Positions 26,026 to 35,543 are shown, numbered from the stretch's first letter. The stretch: 64,000 bases of DNA from Aeolococcus sp050734155 (GCA_050734155.1 JBOHUD010000023.1:84825-148824), one strand, 5' to 3'. The notes: generated from the letters alone by a model not told the origin. Numbers and translations: made by a program.

Positions 26026-28014
26026 CTACAGGTGGATGCCGCGCATCAGCATGCCGAGCGCGTATGCCTCTGGCGTCACCGGTGCATCCTCCCCGTCCTC
26101 GGTGGCGCCCTTCCCGGGCCCCGCGCCGCTGTCGGGGAGCATGTGGAAAGCGGCGCTCATGAGCAGGTTGTGCAGCCCGGGCAGCATGGCGTGGGTGAGC
26201 TCGCCGAACTTGCCGAGCCGCGTCGACACCTCATGGGGGCGCGTGATCATCGCCTGCACCACCATCTCCGCAGCCTCCTCCGGGCTGATCGTGGGAAAGT
26301 TCTTGTACATGCCGGTGGGCGCGATCATCGGGGTGCGCACCAGAGGCATGTGCACAGTGGTGATGTCGATGCCGTCGGCGGCGACCTCCGAGGCGAGGCA
26401 GCGCGAGTAGGCATCGAGCGCAGCTTTGCTGGCGACGTAGGCGGCGAAGCGCGGCGGGTAGGTCTGGCCACCGATCGAGGTGATGTTGATGATGTGGCCG
26501 CCACCACTCTCCTTCATGTTCGGCAGCGCGGCCATGATCAGCGCGATGGCGCCGAAGTAGTTGAGCTGCATGGTGCGCTCGAAGTCGTGAAATCGCTCCA
26601 GCGAGTCCATCACCGAGCGCCGGATCGAACGACCGGCGTTGTTGATGAGCACATCGACCCGGCCGTTCTCAGCGATCACCCGCTCGAGCATCTCCCGGCA
26701 GGCGCCGGGGTCGCTGAGATCGGTGGGATGGAGGCGCACCGTGGCGCCTCGCGACTCCGCCTCGGTCTTCATCTCCTCGAGCTTCTCGACACCCCGGGCG
26801 ACCCCGACGATGGTGGCGCCCGACCCGGCCAGGGCGTTGGCCACCGCGCGGCCGATGCCGCTCGACGCGCCGGTGATCACCACCACCCTGCCGCCGGCGA
26901 CGCGGCGGATGTTGTGCGGAGTCGGCAGATCGGGGTCGAGATGGCGCTCCCAGTAGTCCCACACCCTCCAGGCGTAGTCGTGGAGGAGCGGCACCTGGAT
27001 GCCGCTTCCCTGCAGCGCAGCCTGGGCCTGGCTGGCGTCGAAGGTGGCGGGATAATCCATGTATTCCAGGGCCGTCTCGGGGATGCCGAGGCGGTCGAGC
27101 AGCTGGCGGCGGATCCGCTTGATGGCCGGCAGGCTGCCCGCCACCTTGAGCGTGTCGCCGGGGATCATCTTGGTCATGCGCCGATCGAACCGCAGCGCGA
27201 ACTCGGGAGCGTGGGCGGCCCGACAGAAGGTGTTGAGCGTGTCACCGAGTGAGAGCGGCGCGGGGTCGACGAGGTGGAAGGCCCGGGTGTCCAGTGAGTC
27301 GAGATGGGCGATGTGGTCCATGGCGCGGGCCACGAAATCGACGGGCACCAGGTTGAGTGGGCCTCCCTCAGGTCCGACGAAGGGAGCCCACTGGGGAAAC
27401 TGGCTGCGCAGCGTCTGGATCAGCTTGAACGCGTAGTACGGGCCATCGATGCGATCGGCCTCACCGGTCTGCGAAGAACCGATGACCATGCCGGGGCGAT
27501 AGATGCGCCAGGGAACCGTGGCATCGTCGCGAACGATGCGCTCCGCCTCGTACTTGGTGGAGAAGTATGGATGGTCGAGATCCTGCCCCTCGGCGAACAT
27601 CTCCTCGGTGAAGACGCCCTTGAAACGCCCGGCCACGGCGATGGAGCTGACGTGGTGCAGCCGCGTGGCGGCGATCGCGTTGGCGAATGCGACGGTGTTG
27701 CGAGTCCCCAGGACGTTGGCGCGCTCCGTGTCGGCCGCCGCCGCGGTGAGGTCGTATATGGCGGCGAGATGGAACACCACCGACCCCGCCAGCCGGGATC
27801 GATCAGCCTCGGTGACGGCCAGCCCGGGCTCGCCGATGTCTCCGGGAACTGCGCGCAGGCGCTCGCCGCCCGGGCCGAGGCGCTCGCGGAGCGCCGCGAA
27901 GCGATGTCGCGAGCCGGGTCGCACCAGCACGTTGACCTCGGCGCCGCGCCCCACCAGCAGCGGGATCAGCTGGCGGCCGATGAACCCGGTGGCACCGGTG
28001 ACAAAGTACTGCAC
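26026..28014 (-). CDS. AcrA1-like double SDR (probable fatty acyl-CoA reductase)
   Basis: A 662-residue fusion of two Rossmann domains. Residues 1-370 are an extended SDR/thioester-reductase-like domain (FVTGATGFIGRQLIPLL; YFSTKYEAERIVRD with the YxxxK pair). Residues about 380-640 are a classical SDR (VITGASSGIGRAVANALAG, NNAGRSIRR, YVASKAALDAY). This is the layout of mycobacterial AcrA1 (Rv3391), annotated as an acyl-CoA reductase. GTG at 28014 places the glycine motif at the N-terminus. It is divergent from a thiolase, and a palindrome lies between the two starts. Confidence 0.85.
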   Translation of the reverse strand: MQYFVTGATGFIGRQLIPLLVGRGAEVNVLVRPGSRHRFAALRERLGPGGERLRAVPGDIGEPGLAVTEADRSRLAGSVVFHLAAIYDLTAAAADTERANVLGTRNTVAFANAIAATRLHHVSSIAVAGRFKGVFTEEMFAEGQDLDHPYFSTKYEAERIVRDDATVPWRIYRPGMVIGSSQTGEADRIDGPYYAFKLIQTLRSQFPQWAPFVGPEGGPLNLVPVDFVARAMDHIAHLDSLDTRAFHLVDPAPLSLGDTLNTFCRAAHAPEFALRFDRRMTKMIPGDTLKVAGSLPAIKRIRRQLLDRLGIPETALEYMDYPATFDASQAQAALQGSGIQVPLLHDYAWRVWDYWERHLDPDLPTPHNIRRVAGGRVVVITGASSGIGRAVANALAGSGATIVGVARGVEKLEEMKTEAESRGATVRLHPTDLSDPGACREMLERVIAENGRVDVLINNAGRSIRRSVMDSLERFHDFERTMQLNYFGAIALIMAALPNMKESGGGHIINITSIGGQTYPPRFAAYVASKAALDAYSRCLASEVAADGIDITTVHMPLVRTPMIAPTGMYKNFPTISPEEAAEMVVQAMITRPHEVSTRLGKFGELTHAMLPGLHNLLMSAAFHMLPDSGAGPGKGATEDGEDAPVTPEAYALGMLMRGIHL

Positions 28015-28101
28015 CTCGACCTCCTCGCCGTGAAGCGCACAGCCCTCCGCGCGACCCGGAGAATAGCCCGCGCAGCGGTCACCGTACCCGCTGCCCCACA
28101 A

Positions 28102-28117
28102 TTGACATCAATGTCAA
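28102..28117. promoter_or_regulatory. Palindromic operator candidate
   Basis: A perfect 7-base inverted repeat, TTGACAT and ATGTCAA, separated by CA. It lies in the 127-base divergent region between the reductase (start 28014) and the thiolase (start 28142), about 25 bases before the latter. The form is typical of dimeric TetR- or GntR-type operators. The left arm could also be read as a -35-like TTGACA. No regulator gene is adjacent, so the protein that binds is unknown. Confidence 0.55.
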
Positions 28118-28141
28118 CATCGCCCGGAGGCCTCTCGACCC

Positions 28142-29308
28142 ATGCCTGATGCCGTTGTCGTCGCTGCCGGCCGCTCCCCCATCGGCCGCGCCATGAAGGG
28201 CTCCCTGGTCAACGTCCGCCCCGACGACCTCGGCGCCCACATCGTCACCAGGGTGCTCGAGCAGGTGCCGCAGCTCCACCCCGGGGACATCGAGGACCTG
28301 ATCTGCGGATGCGGGCTTCCCGGGGGCGAGCAGGGCTTCAACCTGGGTCGCGTCGTGGCTGTGCTCGCCGGGCTCGACGTGCCCGGGACGACGGTGACGC
28401 GGTACTGCTCGAGCTCGCTGCAGACCACCCGCATGGCGGCGCACGCGATTCGCGCGGGCGAGGGCGACGTCTTTGTCTCGGTGGGCATCGAGTGCGTCTC
28501 GCGCTTCGTCAACGGCGTCAGCGACAACCCTCAGAACCAGAACAAGCGCCTCGAGCCGGGCAACCCCGAGGGGTATCCCGACATCTACATCGCCATGGGC
28601 CAGACCGCCGAGAACGTGGCCCGCCGCGAGCAGGTCTCCCGCCAGGAGCAGGACGCCTACGCGCTGCGCAGCCAGCAGCGCGCCGTCGCCGCCCAGGACA
28701 GCGGCTTCTTCGCCCGCGAGATCATCCCCGTCCCCCTGCCCGACGGCGCCGCCGAGATGACCCAGGATGACGGCCCCCGCCGCGACACCAGCCTGGACAA
28801 GCTCGCCTCACTGGCCCCGGTGTTCCGCGAGGACGGCACCGTCACCGCCGGCAACTCCTGCCCCCTCAACGATGGCGCCGCCGCCGTGGTGGTGATGAGC
28901 GACACCCGGGCCAGGCAGCTGGGCATCACCCCCCTGGCCCGCATCCTCAGCACCGGGCTGAGCTCGCTCCACCCCGAGTACATGGGCCTCGGTCCCATCC
29001 AGGCCAGCGCCCAGGCCCTGGCCCGCGCCGGCATGGCCATCGCCGACGTCGACGTGGTCGAGCTCAACGAGGCCTTCGCCGCCCAGTGCATCCCTGCCGC
29101 CCGCGGCATCGGCATCGACCCCTTCGACGAGCGCTTCAACCCCCACGGCGGCGCCATCGCCCTCGGACACCCCTTCGGCATGACCGGGGCGCGCATCCTC
29201 TGCACCCTGCTCAACGACCTCCGCACCGCCGGCAAGTCCATCGGGCTGGAGACCATGTGCGTCGGCGGCGGCATGGGCATGGCCATGATCGTGGAGCGGC
29301 TCACCTAG
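28142..29308 (+). CDS. Acetyl-CoA acyltransferase (thiolase)
   Basis: A 388-residue thiolase of the FadA/AtoB family, which splits 3-ketoacyl-CoA or condenses acyl-CoAs. The nucleophilic Cys is in VTRYCSSSLQTT, the catalytic His in GGAIALGHPFGMTGARI, and the second Cys in CVGGGMGMAMIV. Length is normal. ATG at 28142 is preceded by GGAGG about 11 bases upstream. Its divergence from the AcrA1-like reductase across a palindrome suggests shared control of fatty-acid or wax metabolism (inference). Confidence 0.94.
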   Translation: MPDAVVVAAGRSPIGRAMKGSLVNVRPDDLGAHIVTRVLEQVPQLHPGDIEDLICGCGLPGGEQGFNLGRVVAVLAGLDVPGTTVTRYCSSSLQTTRMAAHAIRAGEGDVFVSVGIECVSRFVNGVSDNPQNQNKRLEPGNPEGYPDIYIAMGQTAENVARREQVSRQEQDAYALRSQQRAVAAQDSGFFAREIIPVPLPDGAAEMTQDDGPRRDTSLDKLASLAPVFREDGTVTAGNSCPLNDGAAAVVVMSDTRARQLGITPLARILSTGLSSLHPEYMGLGPIQASAQALARAGMAIADVDVVELNEAFAAQCIPAARGIGIDPFDERFNPHGGAIALGHPFGMTGARILCTLLNDLRTAGKSIGLETMCVGGGMGMAMIVERLT

Positions 29309-29347
29309 ATTCGCCGGCGGCGCCGCCCGGGCTGGCGCGAGCGGCGG

Positions 29348-30193
29348 TCAGCCTGGGTCGGGCCCGGTGGCGACGGGGCGGGCCGGGTCGCTGATCCACT
29401 CGCTCCACGAGCCTGGATAGAGAGCGGCCCTGACGCCGGCGAGCTCGAGGGCCATGACCTCGTGGGCTGCGGTGACCCCGGAGCCGCAGTAGGCGCCCAC
29501 CCGCTGATCGTCCCCGATCACGCCCACCGCGAGGAACCGGGCGCGAAGAGCCTGGGGATCGAGGAACCGTCCCTCGGCCCCGAGATTGCCCGCCGTGGGG
29601 ACGCTGCGCGCCCCAGGAATGTGGCCCGCCACCGGGTCGACGGGCTCGACCTCGCCACGGTATCGCTGGGACGCGCGCGCGTCGATCAGGGTGCCATCGC
29701 GGGCCAGCCGAGCCGCGGCCTCGGCGTCGAGCAGGGGCATGGCCCCGGGGTGGGCGGTGAAGTCGCCTTCCCGGGGCGGCGGGTCGATCGGCGTCAGGGG
29801 GAAGCCGGCGGCAAGCCAGGCAGCGACCCCACCGTCGAGGAGCCGCACCTCGGCGTGGCCGAAGTAGCGCAGCAGCCACCAGGCCCGCGCCGCGCTGAGG
29901 CCGCCGCCGCCGTCGTACACGACCACGGCGGCACCGGCGTCCAGGCTGGAGCGGCGCATGGCTGCTTCGAACGCCGCGGCATCGGGGAGGGGGTGGCGGC
30001 CCCGCCCCCGGCCCGGTGGCGCCGCCAGGTCGGAGTCGAGGTCGATGAAGCGCGCGCCCGGCAGGTGTGCGGCCCTGTACTCGTCGAGGCCGGGCGGTCC
30101 GCCGAGGTTCCAGCGCACGTCGAGGAGCACCGGCGGATGGCTGGAGGCCAGGGCGGCGGCCAGGTCCGCCGCGGTGATCAGAACGCCGGTCAC
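29348..30193 (-). CDS. sseA: Sulfurtransferase with two rhodanese domains
   Basis: A 281-residue tandem rhodanese. The N-terminal domain (about 5-130) is inactive, as usual; the C-terminal domain carries the active-site cysteine in YCGSGVTAAHE. The CGSGVTA loop is that of 3-mercaptopyruvate sulfurtransferase-type enzymes, though thiosulfate use is also possible. It converges on the thiolase with 39 bases between stops and is divergent from an L,D-transpeptidase lipoprotein. The ATG at 30193 gives a full-length family protein. Confidence 0.92.
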   Translation of the reverse strand: MTGVLITAADLAAALASSHPPVLLDVRWNLGGPPGLDEYRAAHLPGARFIDLDSDLAAPPGRGRGRHPLPDAAAFEAAMRRSSLDAGAAVVVYDGGGGLSAARAWWLLRYFGHAEVRLLDGGVAAWLAAGFPLTPIDPPPREGDFTAHPGAMPLLDAEAAARLARDGTLIDARASQRYRGEVEPVDPVAGHIPGARSVPTAGNLGAEGRFLDPQALRARFLAVGVIGDDQRVGAYCGSGVTAAHEVMALELAGVRAALYPGSWSEWISDPARPVATGPDPG

Positions 30194-30306
30194 TCCTCTC
30201 CTCCGGAACGATCTTGGCGCCGGTGTCGTTGCACTCCCGACACGACGGCGTACATCCGTGCCCTCGCACGGCGTTCGATCAGTGTGCTCATGGTAAGTTC
30301 ATCGCA

Positions 30307-31545
30307 ATGATTGCTCGGCGTCTCATCGTGCTCACCGCGGCGGGCGGTGGGCTGACCCTCCTGGCAGGCTGCGCCTCGCCCGGTGTGGCCCGCGTCGTGG
30401 TGGGCACGCCCAACGCGGTGCTGGTGGTGGCGCCCCCCCAGGTCACCGTCACCCCGGCCGACCACGCCAGCGGGGTGGCGCTCGACACTCCTGTCTCGGT
30501 GTCGAGCAACGTCGGCAACCTCACCGCGGTGGCGGTGACCAGGGTCGGCGGAGCTGCGGTCACCGGGCAGCTGTCAGCTGACGGGCGCACCTGGACTGCC
30601 AGCGACGGCCTCGACCCCGGCGCCAGTTACCGGGTGACGGTGGCCGCCGCCGGTCCCGGCGGGACCCACACCAGCACGGTCACGAGCTTCTCGACGCTCG
30701 GCACCGTGAACGGGCGCCTGCTCACCACCTCCACGCCTGACGATGGCGCCACCGTGGGTGTGGGTGAGCCGATCGATCTGCACTTCAACACGTCGGTGCC
30801 GGAGAGCCTGCGCGCCGGCGTGGTGGAGCACCTCCAGGTGGTCTCAACCCCAGCGCAGGCGGGAGCGTGGCACTGGTTCTCGGGCTCCGAGCTCCACTAC
30901 CGTCCCGCCGTGTACTGGCAGAGCGGCACCACGGTCACAGTCACGGCCAAATTCCACGGCGTCAACGCCGGCAATGGCATCTGGGGCCTGGCCAGCTGGA
31001 GCACGAGCTTCACAGTCGGCGCCAAGCACGTCTCGCTGATCGACGACACCACCCATCAGATGCAGGTCTACACCAACGATCAACTGGTCGACACCTGGCC
31101 GGTGAGCCTGGGCAAGGCAGGTTTCCGCACCCTCGAGGGCACCCTGGTGGTCCTCTACAAGACGCCCAAGGTCATGATGGATTCCTGCAGCACCTTCGGT
31201 GGGGCGGCCTGCCATCCGGGCAACGTCAACTACTACCACGACTACGTCTACGAGGACACCGCCGTCTCCACCAACGGGTTCTTCATCCACGCCGCGCCGT
31301 GGTCCGAGCCCTCCCAGGGCTCCAGCGACGTGTCCCACGGCTGCGTCAACCTCAGCACCGCGCACGCCACCACCTTCTTCAACTACTCGCTTGCGGGTGA
31401 CGTGGTGGTGATCAGCCACACGGGCAACGTCGCCGACTACAGCAACGGCGAGGCCGACTGGCAGATCCCGTTCGCCCAATGGGACAACACCGGAGTGGCC
31501 CAGGCCGCACCCTCGGTGCCGCCGGCGGCACCGGGCGGCCCGTAG
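30307..31545 (+). CDS. Lipoprotein L,D-transpeptidase with Ig-like repeats
   Basis: A 412-residue exported protein. The signal peptide ends in a lipobox (LLAGC, about residues 18-22), so it is probably a lipoprotein. Two Ig-like domains (about 45-240) precede a YkuD catalytic domain (about 245-395) with FFIHAAPW and catalytic SHGCVNLS. This is the layout of mycobacterial LdtMt2-type enzymes, which form 3-3 peptidoglycan cross-links. The ATG at 30307 was chosen because it begins the signal peptide; an earlier start in frame would disrupt it. The extreme C-terminus is Pro/Ala-rich. Confidence 0.93.
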   Translation: MIARRLIVLTAAGGGLTLLAGCASPGVARVVVGTPNAVLVVAPPQVTVTPADHASGVALDTPVSVSSNVGNLTAVAVTRVGGAAVTGQLSADGRTWTASDGLDPGASYRVTVAAAGPGGTHTSTVTSFSTLGTVNGRLLTTSTPDDGATVGVGEPIDLHFNTSVPESLRAGVVEHLQVVSTPAQAGAWHWFSGSELHYRPAVYWQSGTTVTVTAKFHGVNAGNGIWGLASWSTSFTVGAKHVSLIDDTTHQMQVYTNDQLVDTWPVSLGKAGFRTLEGTLVVLYKTPKVMMDSCSTFGGAACHPGNVNYYHDYVYEDTAVSTNGFFIHAAPWSEPSQGSSDVSHGCVNLSTAHATTFFNYSLAGDVVVISHTGNVADYSNGEADWQIPFAQWDNTGVAQAAPSVPPAAPGGP

Positions 31546-31569
31546 GCCTGCGAGCATCGGGCAGGGCGC

Positions 31570-33069
31570 TCAATCGGGCGCCGTCGTCCCCGCCCTCCCC
31601 AGGGTGCGCCGGATGATCGACCTCTCCTCGTCGTCAGCGGTGCGCAGCACCAGCAGCAGCACCGCGTAGACGAGCGCCGCCGCGAGCGTGACCGCCAGCA
31701 GCGCGATGCGGCCGTGCGGGTTGCACAGCCACACGAATGCGCCCATGACGACACCGGCGAGGAACGGCTTCCAGCAGTTGCGCACCACATGGAGCGGGCC
31801 CAGTGCAGCGCGCAGCGCCAGCCAGCCGGTCAGCACCAGGCCCACCTCGGTGGCCACGGTGGCCCAGCTCGCCCCGATGTAGCCGAAGCGTGGGATCAGG
31901 ATCATGTTGAGCCCGAAGTTGATGACCAGTCCGCTGAGCGCCACGTAGGCGAAGAGCTTCTGGCGGTCGATGGCGTTGAGCACCGCGGGGAAGGTGTTGT
32001 CGACGAACATGAAGACGACCGCGATCGCCAGGATGCGCAGCGACGCACCGCTCTGCGGATACTGGCTGGTGAGCAGATCGATGAACTGCGGCGCCAGCAG
32101 GAAGAGTCCGACGCTGATCGGCCAGCCCATGATGGCGAGCCCCTTGAACAGCTTGTCCGCCGACGCCAGCAGGCGGTTGGGTGCATTGCGGTAGTAGATC
32201 GAGAGCACCGGGAAGACGACGGTGCGCAGCGTCGCGGGTATGAAGAGAAGCGCCTCGAAGGGGCGGTAGGCGAACGTGTACCAGCCCACCTCGGCGTAGG
32301 AGCGATAGTGCTGGAGGATGGGCACGTCGAGCTTGAAGTACACGGTGGTGAGCAGGTAGGTGATCGCCAGCGGGATGCCCGCGCTGATCCACTGGCGAAA
32401 GAGTGCTGATTCGAGCTGCCACCTGGGGGTGAGGATCCGCTTGCCGAGCAGGACCACGACGAAGTACACGGTGGCGAAGCCGGAGGCGGCGGCGTAGGCC
32501 CACAGAAAGAACCCGCTGCCGGCGTGGAGGTGGGCGCCGACCAGGGCCATTCCCAGGATCACCGCCGTCTCCGGCACGATCTCGGCGATCTCGAAGTTGA
32601 GCTGTTGCAGCGCATACAGGGTGCTGCGCAGCAGCAGCGAGTAACCGCTCAGGATGAGCAGCGCGAAGGCAGGCAGCAACAGCGACTCGATGCCGGCGAA
32701 CCACAGGCATGCGGCCAGGATCGGCAGCGAGATGGCGACGAGAAAGAGCTTGATGGAGGCGACGTTGTTGAAATAGCGCGTCAGGTTGTGCCGCTCACGG
32801 GCGCCTTCACGCACGTAGAGAGCGGTGAATCCGACGTCGGTGAGGGCTCCCACCAGCGCGGTGTAGGTCACCGCGGTCTGCATCTGCCCGAACCGAGAGT
32901 CGCCCAGGGCGTTGCCGATGGTGACGACCGCGACCAGGGCCAGCAGGCGCGAGAGGATCCGCGCCACCAGGATCATGATGGTGAAGCGCAGGGCCCGTGA
33001 CCCGAGTCCGCTGGTGGAATCAGGCGTGACGGTGCCGGGCGTGCGCGGCGGCGTCGTCTCCTCCTGCAA
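31570..33069 (-). CDS. Polysaccharide/lipid-linked sugar flippase (MOP superfamily)
   Basis: A 499-residue integral membrane protein with about 12-14 transmembrane segments and a short basic loop pattern, matching Wzx/MurJ-like oligosaccharide flippases (RFGQMQTAVTYTALVGALTDVGF, LPAFALLILSGY). Such proteins move lipid-linked sugars across the membrane. No glycosyltransferase cluster is beside it, so the cargo is unknown. It starts 11 bases after the MrfB-like exonuclease stop, suggesting co-transcription. Confidence 0.87.
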   Translation of the reverse strand: MQEETTPPRTPGTVTPDSTSGLGSRALRFTIMILVARILSRLLALVAVVTIGNALGDSRFGQMQTAVTYTALVGALTDVGFTALYVREGARERHNLTRYFNNVASIKLFLVAISLPILAACLWFAGIESLLLPAFALLILSGYSLLLRSTLYALQQLNFEIAEIVPETAVILGMALVGAHLHAGSGFFLWAYAAASGFATVYFVVVLLGKRILTPRWQLESALFRQWISAGIPLAITYLLTTVYFKLDVPILQHYRSYAEVGWYTFAYRPFEALLFIPATLRTVVFPVLSIYYRNAPNRLLASADKLFKGLAIMGWPISVGLFLLAPQFIDLLTSQYPQSGASLRILAIAVVFMFVDNTFPAVLNAIDRQKLFAYVALSGLVINFGLNMILIPRFGYIGASWATVATEVGLVLTGWLALRAALGPLHVVRNCWKPFLAGVVMGAFVWLCNPHGRIALLAVTLAAALVYAVLLLVLRTADDEERSIIRRTLGRAGTTAPD

Positions 33070-33080
33070 GGTGGCTCATT

Positions 33081-34346
33081 CTACGAATGCAGTCGACGCC
33101 TCAAGCGGAGCTCGCGGCGATCCCATTCGGCGCCACCGGCCAGCCCGCCACCGCGCGTCCGCAACCACCATGGACCCAGATCGGCACGGATGCGCCGCAC
33201 CTGCAGGCACACCTCGACGGCGCCGGCGAGGTCGCCGCTGCGCTCGAGTCTGATGGCATACCCTCGAGCCGCGCGGAGGTCACTGGGATCGTCCAGGTGG
33301 AGACGCCGCCACACCGCCAGCGCCTCCTCCATGGCGCCGCGGCGCTGCAGGATCACCGCCAGGCGGTGCGCGGCGCGGCGAGCCCAGGGATCCACCCCGG
33401 CGGCCACGCTGCCGCGCAGCTCCATCTCGGCGGCGTCGGCGACGCCTCGCCTCTGGTGGTGCCGGGCCAGGTGGTAGCCGTCGGCAGCATGCGCCGGGGT
33501 GACCCTCCCACCGCCGACGTGGGCGGCCAGGCGAGCCGCCACCAGCACCGTGCTGACGATGTCCTGGAGGTTGTGCTCGACCACCCCGGCCAGCACCGCC
33601 GGGGGCGCGCCGCGCAGCCAGGCACGGTACCGTCCCGGCGCCTCGAACCCGGGCACGTCGTCGACCCGGTGGTGATCGAGCAGCGACATCTCGGCGTGCC
33701 GGAGGGTGCAGGCGCCGAGCCGCTCCCGGAAGAGCCGGCGCACCGGTCCGAGGAGGTCGCCGTGGAGGCGAGGCACCACCCTGGCGGGGTCGAGCCGATT
33801 GATCGTGCAGCGAGCGGCCAGCACCGGGATGTCGAAGCTGCGCCCGTTGTAGGTGAGCCAGAGACGGTGCGATCCCACCCTCGCCGCCACCGCCCTCAGC
33901 AACGCCTCCTCGCCATCTGGGTCGGCGAGCAGGAGCTGCTCGGTGTCGAGGATCTCGCCATGCTGGACCCCCAGCCCCACCAGGAAGGCCATGACGCCGC
34001 TGCCCCGCAGCCCCAGGGTCTCGATGTCGAGCACCCCCACCCCCTCGACGGTCTGCCAGGCCGGGCCACCTGGCTCGCAGGGATGAGAGAGCAGGTCGAG
34101 GAGGTCGGCGACCGGAGGAGCCGCAGCCAGCCCGGCGTGCTCCAGGAACGGCGTCAGATCGATCGCGCGCCGGCGCACGAAGGCGGTTGCGCAGCCCACC
34201 TGCTCGGCGTGGAACTCGAGCGCGGCGGCGCGATCGGCGCAATCAGGTGGTCGTGGCCGGATCCGCGGTGCCGGGCCGCCGGCACCGCCCAGCGCGGCGA
34301 TGCGGGCCCGGAGCGCGCTCACCGTGGCTGCCTGGGCAGGGGTCAC
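33081..34346 (-). CDS. MrfB/YprB-like RNase H-fold exonuclease
   Basis: A 421-residue protein. Residues about 105-300 form an RNase H-like DEDD exonuclease domain: VLDIETLGL (first acidic pair), LTYNGRSFDIPVL, SLLDHHRV and VEHNLQDIVSTVLVA (last acidic motif). A TPR-like helical C-terminus (about 300-400) follows. In Bacillus, YprB (MrfB) works with helicase YprA (MrfA) in mitomycin-C lesion repair; a YprA-like helicase is encoded nearby at 35540-38008. It shares an upstream region with the divergent membrane protein at 34463. Confidence 0.85.
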   Translation of the reverse strand: MTPAQAATVSALRARIAALGGAGGPAPRIRPRPPDCADRAAALEFHAEQVGCATAFVRRRAIDLTPFLEHAGLAAAPPVADLLDLLSHPCEPGGPAWQTVEGVGVLDIETLGLRGSGVMAFLVGLGVQHGEILDTEQLLLADPDGEEALLRAVAARVGSHRLWLTYNGRSFDIPVLAARCTINRLDPARVVPRLHGDLLGPVRRLFRERLGACTLRHAEMSLLDHHRVDDVPGFEAPGRYRAWLRGAPPAVLAGVVEHNLQDIVSTVLVAARLAAHVGGGRVTPAHAADGYHLARHHQRRGVADAAEMELRGSVAAGVDPWARRAAHRLAVILQRRGAMEEALAVWRRLHLDDPSDLRAARGYAIRLERSGDLAGAVEVCLQVRRIRADLGPWWLRTRGGGLAGGAEWDRRELRLRRRLHS

Positions 34347-34462
34347 CCGCGCAGCCTATCGAACACCTGTTCGATGCGCAACGGCTGCAGGGCGACCGGC
34401 CAGGCGCCGTCCCGCGACCGCCCCGTCGAGGGACTGGAGGCCGCGCTCCCTAGAATGCCGCC

Positions 34463-34933
34463 ATGGGCCGTCCCCTGATCATCGGCACCGTCGCCTGGTG
34501 CGCCGCCGTGATCGCCGCCATCGCCGGCGCGGCAATGCCCGGCGACCAGCCGCGGCTGTCACTGGGGCTGCTTGCCCTCGCCGTGGCACTGGCCGCCGGC
34601 GCCGCCATCCTGCTCGTCGTGGACTGGCTGAGGCGGCGGTCGGCGCGGCGCGGGGCGAGAGCCGCCGCGCAGTCGCTCAGTCGCCTGGAATACCTGCCCG
34701 CGGTGACCACGCGCACCCGGCTGCTGCGATGGCGGGGCGGGCGGTACCTGGTGGGCCGGTCCCGGCTCGTCGCCGCCACCCCTGGTCTGCCGGAGAACGG
34801 TGGGCCGCGGCACGCTGCCCAGGCCGAACTCGACTCCGTCCTGCACCTCAGGGGGTCAGCGTATCCACGGCCCGCCAGCAGTACCACGCAGCCGCGGACC
34901 GATGCGGCGCCAGCGGCTCCCCGAGCGCCGTGA
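34463..34933 (+). CDS. Small predicted membrane protein, unknown
   Basis: A 156-residue frame with two N-terminal hydrophobic segments (about 5-25 and 32-53) and a basic cytoplasmic-looking tail that ends in a Pro/Ala/Thr-rich stretch. No family is recognised. ATG at 34463 lies 116 bases from the divergent MrfB start. The last 86 bases overlap the end of the opposing AlkA-like gene, so the C-terminus may be shorter in reality, or the gene may be spurious. Hydrophobic pattern is the main support. Confidence 0.5.
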   Translation: MGRPLIIGTVAWCAAVIAAIAGAAMPGDQPRLSLGLLALAVALAAGAAILLVVDWLRRRSARRGARAAAQSLSRLEYLPAVTTRTRLLRWRGGRYLVGRSRLVAATPGLPENGGPRHAAQAELDSVLHLRGSAYPRPASSTTQPRTDAAPAAPRAP

Positions 34934-35543
34934 GCTGGCGCGGGGTGGGCATGGCGTCGAGCCCGTGGATCAGCCTCCACCCCTTGCGGACGCCGTAGTC
35001 GTCGACGGGCCAGACGTCGGGACGGCGCAGGTCGAAGAGCAGGAACATCTCGGCGGTCCAGCGCCCCACACCGCGCACCGCTGAGAGTCGCGCGATCACC
35101 TCGTCGTCGGGCATCGCCGCCAGCCGGCCGGCGGGAATGGTGCCATCGCTGAACTTGCCGGCCAGGTCGAGGAGGGCGGCGGCCTTGGCGCCGGAGAGCC
35201 CGCACCCCCGCAGCGTCTCCAGCGGGGTGGCAAGAAGGGCTCCGGGAGTGGGGGGGTCGCTCCCGAACAGGGCGAGGAATCGGCCGTGGATGGCCGCGGC
35301 CGCGCGCCCCGCCAGCTGCTGGTAGGCGATGGCCCGGGCCAGGGCGCTGAACGCGTCCCCGGCGGGCGGCCGCGGAGCGAAGGGACCCGCCGCGCGGGCG
35401 ACATCCCCGAAGGCGGGGTCCACCCGCACCAACCGGCGGGACACGGCGGCTGGCGACAGCGGACGCCTCGGCGTGGGGGCAGCCCGCGTGGCAGCCTGGC
35501 GTGGCAGCGAACCCATGGGGCTGGATGGTGGCGCGCCGCTCAC
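34848..35543 (-). CDS. DNA-3-methyladenine glycosylase, AlkA-like (HhH-GPD)
   Basis: A 231-residue base-excision glycosylase. It carries the helix-hairpin-helix and Gly/Pro loop GVGRWTAEMFLLF, followed by the catalytic aspartate in VWPVDDYGVRKG. The length is that of the compact AlkA/MAG class, which remove alkylated purines. Its GTG start overlaps the stop of the MrfA-like helicase (GTGA), so the two are probably translated together. Its 3' end overlaps the opposing membrane-protein frame. Confidence 0.9.
   Translation of the reverse strand: MSGAPPSSPMGSLPRQAATRAAPTPRRPLSPAAVSRRLVRVDPAFGDVARAAGPFAPRPPAGDAFSALARAIAYQQLAGRAAAAIHGRFLALFGSDPPTPGALLATPLETLRGCGLSGAKAAALLDLAGKFSDGTIPAGRLAAMPDDEVIARLSAVRGVGRWTAEMFLLFDLRRPDVWPVDDYGVRKGWRLIHGLDAMPTPRQLTALGEPLAPHRSAAAWYCWRAVDTLTP

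Noticed and set aside
29301..30269. Second long minus-strand frame over the rhodanese gene
   Set aside because: Arg/Pro-rich composition and no motif; it is the shadow of the rhodanese frame.
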